From NCBI GenBank assembly GCA_002338255.1, contig DDHX01000037.1:43494-55204 (forward strand): DNA of 11,711 bases, written 5' to 3'. Both the position numbers and the translations under genes were made by a program. A model generated the notes under the pieces. That model saw nothing but the letters and a program-made list of their open reading frames with translations. It was not told where the DNA came from and did not search any database. Shown here piece after piece: positions 5,640 through 11,711 of this stretch; the first letter of the stretch is position 1; each line of letters starts with the position of its first letter. This stretch comes from Ruminococcaceae bacterium UBA1865. Lineage in GTDB: Bacteria; Bacillota; Clostridia; Oscillospirales; Acutalibacteraceae.

Positions 5640-6203
5640 TTGTTTGATAACTGGGAAGAACTTCAATCCGCGTGCCTCGGCTGCCGCAAATGCGACCTGT
5701 GTACAGGGCGCACCAACGTGGTGTTCGGCGTGGGGAACAAAGATGCCAAAGTGCTCTTTATCGGCGAGGGGCCGGGTGAAAATGAAGATTTGCAGGGCGA
5801 ACCGTTCGTCGGCCGGAGCGGGCAGCTGCTCGACAAGATGCTGACCGCTGTTGACCTTGACCGGCACACCAATATTTATATTGCCAACATTGTCAAATGC
5901 AGGCCGCCCCAAAATCGTGACCCGCTGCAGGAGGAGCAGGATTTGTGCATCGAATGGCTGCGCAATCAGGTTGCCCTCATTCGTCCTAAAATCATCGTCT
6001 GCCTCGGACGAATCGCCGCAATGAAACTCATTAAACCGGATATGAAGATCACCAAGGAGCACGGCATATTCTTTGAAAAAAGCGGCGTGCTGATGATGGC
6101 GACGCTCCACCCTGCCGCGCTGCTGCGCAACCCGAACAACAAACCGGCTGCGTTTGATGACTTCATCAAGCTGCGCGACAAAATGAATGAACTGGGACTA
6201 TAA
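5640..6203 (+). CDS. udg: Type 4 (family 4) uracil-DNA glycosylase, [4Fe-4S]
   Basis: This is a repair enzyme that removes uracil from DNA as the first step of base-excision repair. It is 187 residues from the chosen start. The N-terminus is Cys-rich (Cys12, 15, 18, 21) and a second pair, Cys87 in VKCRPP and Cys103, has the 16-residue spacing that completes the iron-sulfur site in family 4. Motif A is GEGPGENEDLQGEPFVGRSG (42-61) and motif B is HPAALLR (157-163). The TTG at 5640 is preferred because AAGGGTGA (5624-5631) lies eight bases upstream and family proteins begin close to WEEL. The GTG at 5628 in the same frame lies inside that ribosome site. A single-gene unit is likely, with its own promoter and a terminator that overlaps the stop codon. 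Symbol is generic for the family. Confidence 0.92.
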   Translation: MFDNWEELQSACLGCRKCDLCTGRTNVVFGVGNKDAKVLFIGEGPGENEDLQGEPFVGRSGQLLDKMLTAVDLDRHTNIYIANIVKCRPPQNRDPLQEEQDLCIEWLRNQVALIRPKIIVCLGRIAAMKLIKPDMKITKEHGIFFEKSGVLMMATLHPAALLRNPNNKPAAFDDFIKLRDKMNELGL

Positions 6204-6235
6204 AAGTGGGGCAGTCAATTGACTGCCCCACTTTT
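6202..6235. terminator. Bidirectional terminator: 34-bp perfect palindrome
   Basis: AAAAGTGGGGCAGTCAA (6202-6218) is followed at once by its exact reverse complement (6219-6235). As RNA the central bases form the loop, the GTGGGGCAGTC region forms a strong stem, and the run of four U ends it on either strand. It overlaps the last two bases of the glycosylase stop codon and lies 25 bases beyond the glycosyltransferase stop at 6260. It therefore ends both convergent transcripts. Confidence 0.9.
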
Positions 6236-6259
6236 CGTCCTATTGAATATACAAATCAA

Positions 6260-7498
6260 TTAATACGGCATTTTGAACACATCGAGAAATTTTTGCGAAA
6301 GCACATCATACTCATTGTTTTCGAGAATGTATTCTCTGCCGTGTTCCCCCATTGCCTGTAGCTGTTCCTTGGGGAGAGACGCAAGCTTTTGAGCGGCCTG
6401 TGCAATCGCGGTGCTGTCCTCCGGCTCAATCGAAATTCCGCAGCCCGCGTCCGCTACCATGTCGTTTCCAGCGTCAATTGCGAAAATGACCGGCTTTGCA
6501 GCCATCATGTAATCCATCAGTTTGTTTGGGCTAACCCCGAAACGAAACAGCGGCTGGCGCTGCAAACCAACATAGAGCGCGTCCATTTGGTTTAAAAGCT
6601 CCGGTACCTGATTTCGTTTAACCGGCTCCAGTAATTCCACCGTATCCTCTAATCCTAAGTCGATTACCTTTTGGATCAGGTGATCGCGCTCCGGACCGGG
6701 GCCGACCAAAAGCAGCTTGATTTTCTGATCGCGCAGCTGTTCTCCCGCTTCGACAAAGCTGTTTAGAGCGTTTGCGATTCCATGAGCGCCCGTGTAGCCA
6801 ATCAGGAAGTACCCTTCGTCGTGGTATTGTTTCAGCTTATCATAATAAACCGGCGGGTTCGCCATTGGCTGTTCCCAGTCGGCTTTGACAATCCCGTTGG
6901 GGATGCAAATAAACTTTTCAGGTTTTAGCCCATGATCAACCATGTGCTCCTGCGCTTTTGGCAAAAGTGAAACAACGTAATCGCTGTGCTGATAGCAATA
7001 ATTTTCCGCCGCCTGCATGAGCATGATATACGGATGGCGCGGGCTCATTCCGCCGAGCTCAATCGGGCTGAGCGGCCAAAGGTCATGCACCTCGTAAATC
7101 AGCATCGCACCGTACTTTTTTGCAAGCTTGCGGGCCGGATAAATATCGAGCGGATAGGTGGATGAGGCAATTACAACATCAGGCTTCCCCTGCGCCGCAA
7201 TTTCATGGCCATATCGGTATAGTCCATGCAGAAAGCTCAGCATATTTTTAATCCTGCCGACGCCGTTTCCGTGATATTCAGAACCGTTAATCCAAAAGTA
7301 ACGGATTCCGTCAATGTTCTGCTCCATCGTTTTTTTGCCCTGCATATCCGGATTTTTAGTGCGCAGATGCGAATAGGAACTGGCGGCGATGGTTACGTTG
7401 TTCCCCGCCTGCGCCCAGCGTTTCGCCATGAAATACGGGCGAAATTCCATTCCGTGCCGGTCGGAACCGGCATAGTGATTAATATATAGGATATTCAT
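6260..7498 (-). CDS. Glycosyltransferase family 4 protein (WbuB-like)
   Basis: This is a 412-residue GT-B fold glycosyltransferase, probably cytosolic or membrane-associated, that would add one sugar to a lipid-linked polysaccharide. The N-terminal domain begins NILYINHYAGSDRHGMEFRP, the type seen in WbuB-like enzymes. The C-terminal nucleotide-binding domain has GYTGAHG (234-240), LLVGPGPER (263-271) and GVSPNKLMDYMMAAKPVIF (321-339). The usual EX7E is modified: the first Glu is absent and Asp329 stands near the second, as in other SPNKL-type members. No transmembrane segment is evident. The ATG at 7498 has AAGGGG five bases upstream. It is the last gene of the sugar cluster, 32 bases after the epimerase gene. 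The donor may be the diacetamido-mannuronate sugar made by its neighbours, but this is inferred from context only. Confidence 0.9.
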   Translation of the reverse strand: MNILYINHYAGSDRHGMEFRPYFMAKRWAQAGNNVTIAASSYSHLRTKNPDMQGKKTMEQNIDGIRYFWINGSEYHGNGVGRIKNMLSFLHGLYRYGHEIAAQGKPDVVIASSTYPLDIYPARKLAKKYGAMLIYEVHDLWPLSPIELGGMSPRHPYIMLMQAAENYCYQHSDYVVSLLPKAQEHMVDHGLKPEKFICIPNGIVKADWEQPMANPPVYYDKLKQYHDEGYFLIGYTGAHGIANALNSFVEAGEQLRDQKIKLLLVGPGPERDHLIQKVIDLGLEDTVELLEPVKRNQVPELLNQMDALYVGLQRQPLFRFGVSPNKLMDYMMAAKPVIFAIDAGNDMVADAGCGISIEPEDSTAIAQAAQKLASLPKEQLQAMGEHGREYILENNEYDVLSQKFLDVFKMPY

Positions 7499-7530
7499 AT
7501 ATTCCCCTTATACACTGCAAGCAGCTGTTT

Positions 7531-8622
7531 TTAAAACTTTGCACCCGACTCCCGTGCCAGCACCGCCGCAATTTTCTCCGAAGCTTTTCCGTCACCAAAC
7601 GGCATCTGCTCATGGGCAGCCTTATCGACAACTGTATTGGTCGCTTTGGCAAAAATATCTTCTGTGGTGAGCTGAGCGAGTATATTCCAGTTTCCGACGA
7701 GCGTTTCCACCCACTCGGTTTCCTGCCGCAAAGTAACACACGGTACCTTCATAAACCATGCCTCTTTTTGCAGCCCACCGGAATCCGTTAAAACCTGACA
7801 GGCATTTGAAGTAAGAAGCAGCATTTCAAGGTAGCCGACCGGATCGATTAATTTGATATTCTGAAAGCCGCATTTCGCAATTGCTTCTTCAGCAAGCGGC
7901 CTTGTGCGCGGATGAATTGGCAGCACAACAAGCTGCGGAAGCTGCTCGAACGCTTTAAAAATACGGACAACCGCGTCAATGCCGCCGTCAGTCGTTTCCG
8001 CACGGTGCAGGGTGGCAAGACGATAATTTTTAGGCTCTATACCAAGCTGTTCAAAAATCGCAGTCTTTTGCGGATTACCCTGCGCCAACTTTAGGAAATG
8101 AAGAACAGAATCGAGCATCACATCTCCGCAAACACCCACGCCTGCCGTAACGCCCTCTTTTTTCAAGTTGTCCGCCGCAGTCTGTGTCGGGCAGAACAGC
8201 CATCTTGAAATATGGTCGGTCAAAACGCGGTTTTGTTCCTCGGGCATACGCATATTGTAAGAGCGCAGCCCCGCTTCCACATGAGCGACGGGTATGTGCA
8301 GCTTGGAAGCGGCTAACGCACCCGCGAGGGTGGAGTTGGTATCGCCGTAAACAAGCATGATATCCGGTTTTTCATTTAGCAGTACATCTTCAATTTTCAT
8401 CAGCATTTCACCGGTCTGGTGACCGTGCGAACCGGAACCCACCCCTAAGTTATAGGCGGGCTTCGGAATCGAAAGCTCCTCAAAAAATACATCGGACATA
8501 TTATGGTCATAGTGCTGACCGGTGTGGACAAGCACTTCGGTGCAAATCGGCTTTAACGCCGCCGAAACGACCGAAGCCTTGACAAACTGCGGCCTTGCGC
8601 CGACTACGGTTACAATTTTCAT
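7531..8622 (-). CDS. wbpI: Non-hydrolysing UDP-N-acetylglucosamine 2-epimerase family, WbpI-like
   Basis: This 363-residue enzyme inverts C2 of a UDP-sugar through a 2-acetamidoglucal intermediate. Family residues are in place: GARPQF with Arg10 and Lys15, GDTNST with Asp94, HVEAGLRS with Glu116, MRMPEEQNR with Glu128/Glu129, LHRAE with His206, and DSGG near 280-283. Several stretches (NMRMPEE, LFCPT, DPVGYLEM, DSGG.QKEA, ETEWVE) match WbpI, which acts on UDP-2,3-diacetamido-glucuronate, better than they match WecB/MnaA. This comparison is from memory, not an alignment. Position beside wbpA-like and wbpE-like genes supports it. Simple UDP-GlcNAc/UDP-ManNAc epimerase activity remains possible. 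The ATG at 8622 has AGAGG seven bases upstream, and only 19 bases separate it from the oxidoreductase stop. Confidence 0.92.
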   Translation of the reverse strand: MKIVTVVGARPQFVKASVVSAALKPICTEVLVHTGQHYDHNMSDVFFEELSIPKPAYNLGVGSGSHGHQTGEMLMKIEDVLLNEKPDIMLVYGDTNSTLAGALAASKLHIPVAHVEAGLRSYNMRMPEEQNRVLTDHISRWLFCPTQTAADNLKKEGVTAGVGVCGDVMLDSVLHFLKLAQGNPQKTAIFEQLGIEPKNYRLATLHRAETTDGGIDAVVRIFKAFEQLPQLVVLPIHPRTRPLAEEAIAKCGFQNIKLIDPVGYLEMLLLTSNACQVLTDSGGLQKEAWFMKVPCVTLRQETEWVETLVGNWNILAQLTTEDIFAKATNTVVDKAAHEQMPFGDGKASEKIAAVLARESGAKF

Positions 8623-8641
8623 CTTTTAACCTCTATACTAA

Positions 8642-9742
8642 TTATTGGTAACGCACATAGGAGTCCTTCATATCAAGTGTCGAGAAGCTGAGATTGTCAA
8701 ACTCGACAGCCTTTCCGGTCTTCTGTGATTTGTAAGCCGCAAGAATGATCTTCATGGCCTTGATGGCTTCAGTACCGCTCACAAGCGGGTCGGTATGATT
8801 GTTGACCGCGTCAATATAGTTCGCGTAAAGCGTGGTGTGACCACTTCCGTAAACATCTTTCGGGTCTGTTCCGGTAAGTGCCGCAACGCCGGCATCCTGT
8901 TCGGCCGGTTTTTCGAAGTTCCATGTTTCAATACGATTTACAGCAAGACCGCCGATGACCGCCGTGCCGGTTCCGCCGAAAACAGAGAGCGTTTCTTCGA
9001 GGTTTTTCGGGTACACACACGCGGTCCCTTCCACAATGCCGATTGCGCCATTCTTAAAGCGGATTAAGATTGCACCAAAGTCCTCTGCCTGAATATCACG
9101 CAGGTAATTTCCGGTCATTGCCATAATAGTGTCCGGCTCGCCGCCAAGACTCCACTGGAGCAGGTCAATATTATGAATACACTGATTCATCAAGGTACCG
9201 CCGTCCTGTGCCCATGTGCCGCGCCACGGTGCCTGCTCATAATACGGCATACCCCTGTTCCAGAGAATACGGGCCGTACCGCTGACCAATTTGCCGAAGC
9301 GGCCGTCCTCAAGAGCTTTATGAAGTTCCTGAACCGGCTGGTTAAAACGGTTCTGGTGACAGACACCCAAGGTGACGCCCTGATCTTTCGCTTCATGAAT
9401 CATCTGTTCCGCATCGCCGGTGCTCAGAGCCATCGGTTTTTCAATAAGCACATTTTTGCCATGGCGGATGCAGTAAAGTGCGATTTCAGCGTGATAACCG
9501 CTTTCGGTCGCAATCGCACAGCAATCAATTTTCTGCTCCTCAATCGCTTTTTTATAATCGGTATAAATAAGCGGTTTCACACCCGTAGCCGCAAAATAGA
9601 CATCTGCCTGCTTTTCCGCGAGCGAAATTACCGGATCGCAGACAACAGCCAACTCCATTGTTTTAGAATTCGTAATCGCGGCGGCAATGTGGTTCTTGGA
9701 AATTCTTCCACAGCCAATGAGGGCAAAACGAAGTTTTTTCAT
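8642..9742 (-). CDS. Gfo/Idh/MocA family oxidoreductase (candidate UDP-sugar 3-dehydrogenase)
   Basis: This is a 366-residue NAD(P)-dependent oxidoreductase. The N-terminal Rossmann fold starts RFALIGCGRISKNH (glycine motif at 10-13), followed by CAIATESGYHAE and the catalytic EKPMALS with Lys102. The C-terminal domain has GGTLMNQCIHNIDLLQWSLG (181-200), where His190 and Asp193 resemble the usual active-site pair. The protein looks like a canonical MocA member and is not obviously close to P. aeruginosa WbpB in sequence. Even so, its position between WbpA-like and WbpI-like genes suggests the WbpB step, oxidation of the C3 hydroxyl of UDP-GlcNAcA before transamination. The ATG at 9742 has AAAGGAG seven bases upstream. 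It is separated from wbpA by 85 bases containing a terminator-like hairpin. No symbol is given because the substrate is inferred. Confidence 0.9.
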   Translation of the reverse strand: MKKLRFALIGCGRISKNHIAAAITNSKTMELAVVCDPVISLAEKQADVYFAATGVKPLIYTDYKKAIEEQKIDCCAIATESGYHAEIALYCIRHGKNVLIEKPMALSTGDAEQMIHEAKDQGVTLGVCHQNRFNQPVQELHKALEDGRFGKLVSGTARILWNRGMPYYEQAPWRGTWAQDGGTLMNQCIHNIDLLQWSLGGEPDTIMAMTGNYLRDIQAEDFGAILIRFKNGAIGIVEGTACVYPKNLEETLSVFGGTGTAVIGGLAVNRIETWNFEKPAEQDAGVAALTGTDPKDVYGSGHTTLYANYIDAVNNHTDPLVSGTEAIKAMKIILAAYKSQKTGKAVEFDNLSFSTLDMKDSYVRYQ

Positions 9743-9792
9743 GATTAATCTCCTTTAATATCTGTATTCAGAAATATTTTCCCAACGCAAAA

Positions 9793-9821
9793 TTCCCCCG
9801 TTACAAATCGAAACGGGGGAA
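9793..9821 (-). terminator. Intrinsic terminator-like hairpin inside the sugar cluster, after wbpA
   Basis: On the minus strand TTCCCCCGTT (9821-9812) and AACGGGGGAA (9802-9793) form a perfect 10-bp stem with a 9-base loop, followed by TTTT. This is a typical intrinsic terminator just seven bases after the wbpA stop, yet four same-strand genes remain partly or wholly downstream of it in pathway terms. Minus-strand sequence from 9788 to 9743 shows only a poor promoter (TTGGGA, 17 bases, GATATT). It probably acts as a partial terminator or 3'-end stabiliser. Confidence 0.75.
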
Positions 9822-9827
9822 AATAAA

Positions 9828-11147
9828 TTATAAGAGTTCGATGTTGGAACGGTCGGTGACGTCCTTCATGGCATTTCTCGTATCAAAAACCGCCTTGCTT
9901 AACTTTTGAATCCGATCGTGGTCAAAGCAGGTATGTGCTGTGCAAATAATGACAATATCCGCATTTTTCAGCATGGCGTCCGTCAGTTCGACTGCACCCT
10001 TGTAAGTAACGCCCTTATGCTTGTACTCCGGAATAAACGGGTCAAAGTAGGTCGTTTTCGCTCCCTCTTTCACTAAATGCTCAATCACGTTCAGTGCCGG
10101 ACTCTCGCGGTAATCGTCGATGTCAGCCTTATAAGCAACGCCCAAAACGAGCACATTGGCGCCGTTCATTGCTGTTTTATTTCTGTTAAGAACCTTCATG
10201 GCACGATCAACAACATACTCCGGCATTCCGGTGTTGATTTCACCTGAAGTTTCAATTAAACGGGTGTGATAATCAAATTCACGCGCTTTCCAAGCAAGGT
10301 AGAACGGGTCAAGCGGGATACAATGCCCGCCGAGGCCCGGGCCCGGATAAAACGCCTGGAAGCCGTATGGCTTTGTCTTTGCGGCGTCGATTACGTCCCA
10401 AACATTGATGCCCATACGGTTACAGATAATTGCCATTTCATTGGCTAAACCGATATTAATATTGCGGTAGGTGTTCTCAAGAAGCTTTTCCATTTCGGCA
10501 ACAGCCGGTGAGGAAACTTCGTAAACGCCGCCCTCAAGCACATTGCGGTACAACGCGGCGGCAACTTCGGTACCGTCCTTGCCGATTCCGCCGACAACCT
10601 TCGGGGTGTTCTTCGTTTTGTACTGCTGATTGCCCGGGTCAACACGTTCAGGCGAGAATGCAAGGTAAAAATCCTCGGTGCATTTCAGTCCGGTCGCTTC
10701 AAGAATCGGCTTTAAAAGCTCTTCGGTTGTACCGGGATAAGTGGTGGATTCAAGCACAATGACCATACCTTTGTGCATATACTTTGCAACGGATTCAGTG
10801 GAGCCTTTTACATAGCTGATATCCGGCTGCTGATATTTATCAAGCGGAGTAGGAACAGCGATTGCAACTGCGTCAACATCCTTGATAAAGGAAAAATCAC
10901 TGGTGGCGGAAAGCTTGCCGCTTTCTACAACATTTTTCAATGTATCGCCGACAATATCGCCGATGTAATTGTGGCCGGCGTTGACAGAATCAACTTTTTG
11001 TGACTGTACGTCAAAGCCGATTGTCTTGTAGCCCGCTTTGGCAAACTCCACAGCGAGCGGAAGGCCAACATACCCAAGACCAACAATACCGACAACTGCG
11101 GACTTGTTCTGAATTTTATTTAATAACTCTGTTTTCACGTTTGACAT
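9828..11147 (-). CDS. wbpA: UDP-N-acetyl-D-glucosamine 6-dehydrogenase, WbpA-like
   Basis: This 439-residue enzyme oxidises C6 of UDP-GlcNAc to the uronic acid using two NAD+. The N-terminal Rossmann motif is GIVGLGYVGLP (20-30). VPTPLDKYQQPD and LESTTYPGTTEE (132-143, with Glu133) follow, then SPERVDPGN. The catalytic Cys276 lies in GPGLGGHCIPLDPFY. The C-terminal UDP-binding domain begins near VLVLGVAYKADIDDYRESP. The pattern (TKPYGF, YPGPGLGGHCIP, GEINTGMPEYV) recalls WbpA of P. aeruginosa rather than WecC or UDP-glucose dehydrogenase. This was judged by eye. The ATG at 11147 has AGGAG seven bases upstream. It starts 19 bases after the aminotransferase gene and ends seven bases before a terminator-like hairpin. 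Confidence 0.95.
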   Translation of the reverse strand: MSNVKTELLNKIQNKSAVVGIVGLGYVGLPLAVEFAKAGYKTIGFDVQSQKVDSVNAGHNYIGDIVGDTLKNVVESGKLSATSDFSFIKDVDAVAIAVPTPLDKYQQPDISYVKGSTESVAKYMHKGMVIVLESTTYPGTTEELLKPILEATGLKCTEDFYLAFSPERVDPGNQQYKTKNTPKVVGGIGKDGTEVAAALYRNVLEGGVYEVSSPAVAEMEKLLENTYRNINIGLANEMAIICNRMGINVWDVIDAAKTKPYGFQAFYPGPGLGGHCIPLDPFYLAWKAREFDYHTRLIETSGEINTGMPEYVVDRAMKVLNRNKTAMNGANVLVLGVAYKADIDDYRESPALNVIEHLVKEGAKTTYFDPFIPEYKHKGVTYKGAVELTDAMLKNADIVIICTAHTCFDHDRIQKLSKAVFDTRNAMKDVTDRSNIELL

Positions 11148-11166
11148 TTAAATTCTCCTCATAAAA

Positions 11167-11711
11167 TTAGATATTTTGCATTGTCTTGCAAATATAATTT
11201 ATAACATCTTCTGTGATATAGCCGTGCATTGGCAGGCTGAAAACAGTTTTGCTGAGCTTCTCGCTCACAGGCAAGTCGCCTTCACGATAGCCAAGCGACT
11301 GATACACCTTTTGCAGATGCAGCGGAACAGGGTAGTAAATCATAGTCGGAACACCCGCTTCATTTAAAGCACCCATCATTTTAGTGCGCTGTTCCTCATT
11401 TTCCGCTTTAAGAGTATAATATCCAAAGCTGGAAAAATATCCGTCCCGTACCACAGGAACCTGGAATTTATCTTTTAAAAGATCCGCATAGCGTGCAGCC
11501 GCCCAGTTGCGGTGCTCTACCTCTTTATCAAATTCGCGCAGCTTTGGCAGAAGAATCGCCGCCTGCAAAGTATCAAGCCTTGCATTTAAGCCGATGCGGA
11601 CATTTTCATATTTATAAGCACCCTTACCATGCACACGGATTGAAACAAGCAGCTTGTACATTTCTTCGTCATCCGTAAAAATTGCGCCGCCGTCGCCGTA
11701 GCAGCCAAGCG
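11167..11711 (-). CDS. wbpE: DegT/DnrJ/EryC1/StrS family aminotransferase, WbpE-like (partial, N-terminus off the right edge)
   Basis: This is the C-terminal half of a PLP-dependent sugar aminotransferase; about 181 residues are visible. The frame is open to the window end, so the first ATG at 11661 is internal. The sequence enters at LGCYGDGGAIFTDDEE, then RVHGKGAYKYENVRIGLNAR and LDTLQAAILLPKL, typical of WbpE-type enzymes. The PLP-binding lysine normally lies about two residues before LGCYGDGG, so it should be just outside the window. VPTMIYYPVPLH and VFSLPMHGYITEDVI are standard C-terminal features. In the Wbp pathway this enzyme aminates the 3-keto sugar using glutamate. It is followed after 19 bases by wbpA. 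Family assignment is firm; substrate rests on the neighbours. Confidence 0.93.
   Translation of the reverse strand, partial: LGCYGDGGAIFTDDEEMYKLLVSIRVHGKGAYKYENVRIGLNARLDTLQAAILLPKLREFDKEVEHRNWAAARYADLLKDKFQVPVVRDGYFSSFGYYTLKAENEEQRTKMMGALNEAGVPTMIYYPVPLHLQKVYQSLGYREGDLPVSEKLSKTVFSLPMHGYITEDVINYICKTMQNI

Noticed and set aside
5634..6110. Minus-strand open frame of 158 codons within the uracil-DNA glycosylase gene
   Set aside because: It is antisense to the conserved Cys and GEGPGE motifs of the glycosylase and has no support of its own.
9173..9748. Plus-strand open frame of 191 codons opposite the MocA oxidoreductase gene
   Set aside because: The opposite strand encodes a complete enzyme with catalytic motifs; this frame has no recognisable domain or ribosome site.
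9743..9788. Possible promoter TTGGGA-17-GATATT before the oxidoreductase gene
   Set aside because: Both boxes are poor and the predicted transcript start would fall on the ribosome site, leaving no usable leader.
1..11711. CRISPR array, insertion sequence or prophage remnants
   Set aside because: No regularly spaced repeats, transposase or integrase motifs or terminal inverted repeats with target duplications were found on either strand.

Overview
The window looks like a chromosomal segment of a Clostridia-type Firmicute, plausibly Oscillospiraceae/Ruminococcaceae. This rests on strong AGGAGG-type ribosome sites, near-consensus TATAAT boxes, several TTG/GTG starts, the order SRP RNA - dnaX - ybaB, and an SdpR/SdpI module. 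The genus cannot be fixed from sequence reading alone. No tRNA, rRNA, CRISPR array, insertion sequence or phage gene was seen.

Left block, minus strand (about 2240 to 1): a strong promoter drives a small SRP RNA (ffs). Behind it come dnaX (DNA polymerase III tau subunit) and ybaB/ebfC, which runs off the left edge. This is the classic Firmicute arrangement, with recR expected next outside the window. dnaX carries an in-frame U UUA AAA heptamer just at the start of its C-terminal domain, a possible -1 frameshift site.

Second block, plus strand (2287 to 4886): a divergent promoter starts a compact four-gene operon. It encodes a SdpR-like ArsR-family repressor, two tandem SdpI-like membrane proteins and a YhfC-family intramembrane protease-like protein, and it ends at a strong hairpin. 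A perfect inverted repeat and a 10-bp direct repeat around the promoter are candidate autoregulatory operators. No SdpC-like toxin gene is present, so this looks like a stand-alone sensing and immunity module. It is the least conventional part of the window.

Middle: a minus-strand stand-alone PduL-type phosphotransacylase and a divergently transcribed family 4 [4Fe-4S] uracil-DNA glycosylase share a 165-bp promoter region. Strong bidirectional hairpin terminators lie on each side of this pair.

Right block, minus strand (11711 to 6260): a cell-surface polysaccharide cluster. In transcription order it has a WbpE-like aminotransferase (cut by the right edge), WbpA-like UDP-GlcNAc 6-dehydrogenase, a Gfo/Idh/MocA oxidoreductase, WbpI-like UDP-sugar 2-epimerase and a GT4 glycosyltransferase. 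Together they match the steps that make UDP-2,3-diacetamido-2,3-dideoxy-mannuronic acid, known from Pseudomonas aeruginosa O antigens. The N-acetyltransferase (WbpD) is missing and may lie beyond the right edge. A terminator-like hairpin sits inside the cluster after wbpA and could set unequal expression.
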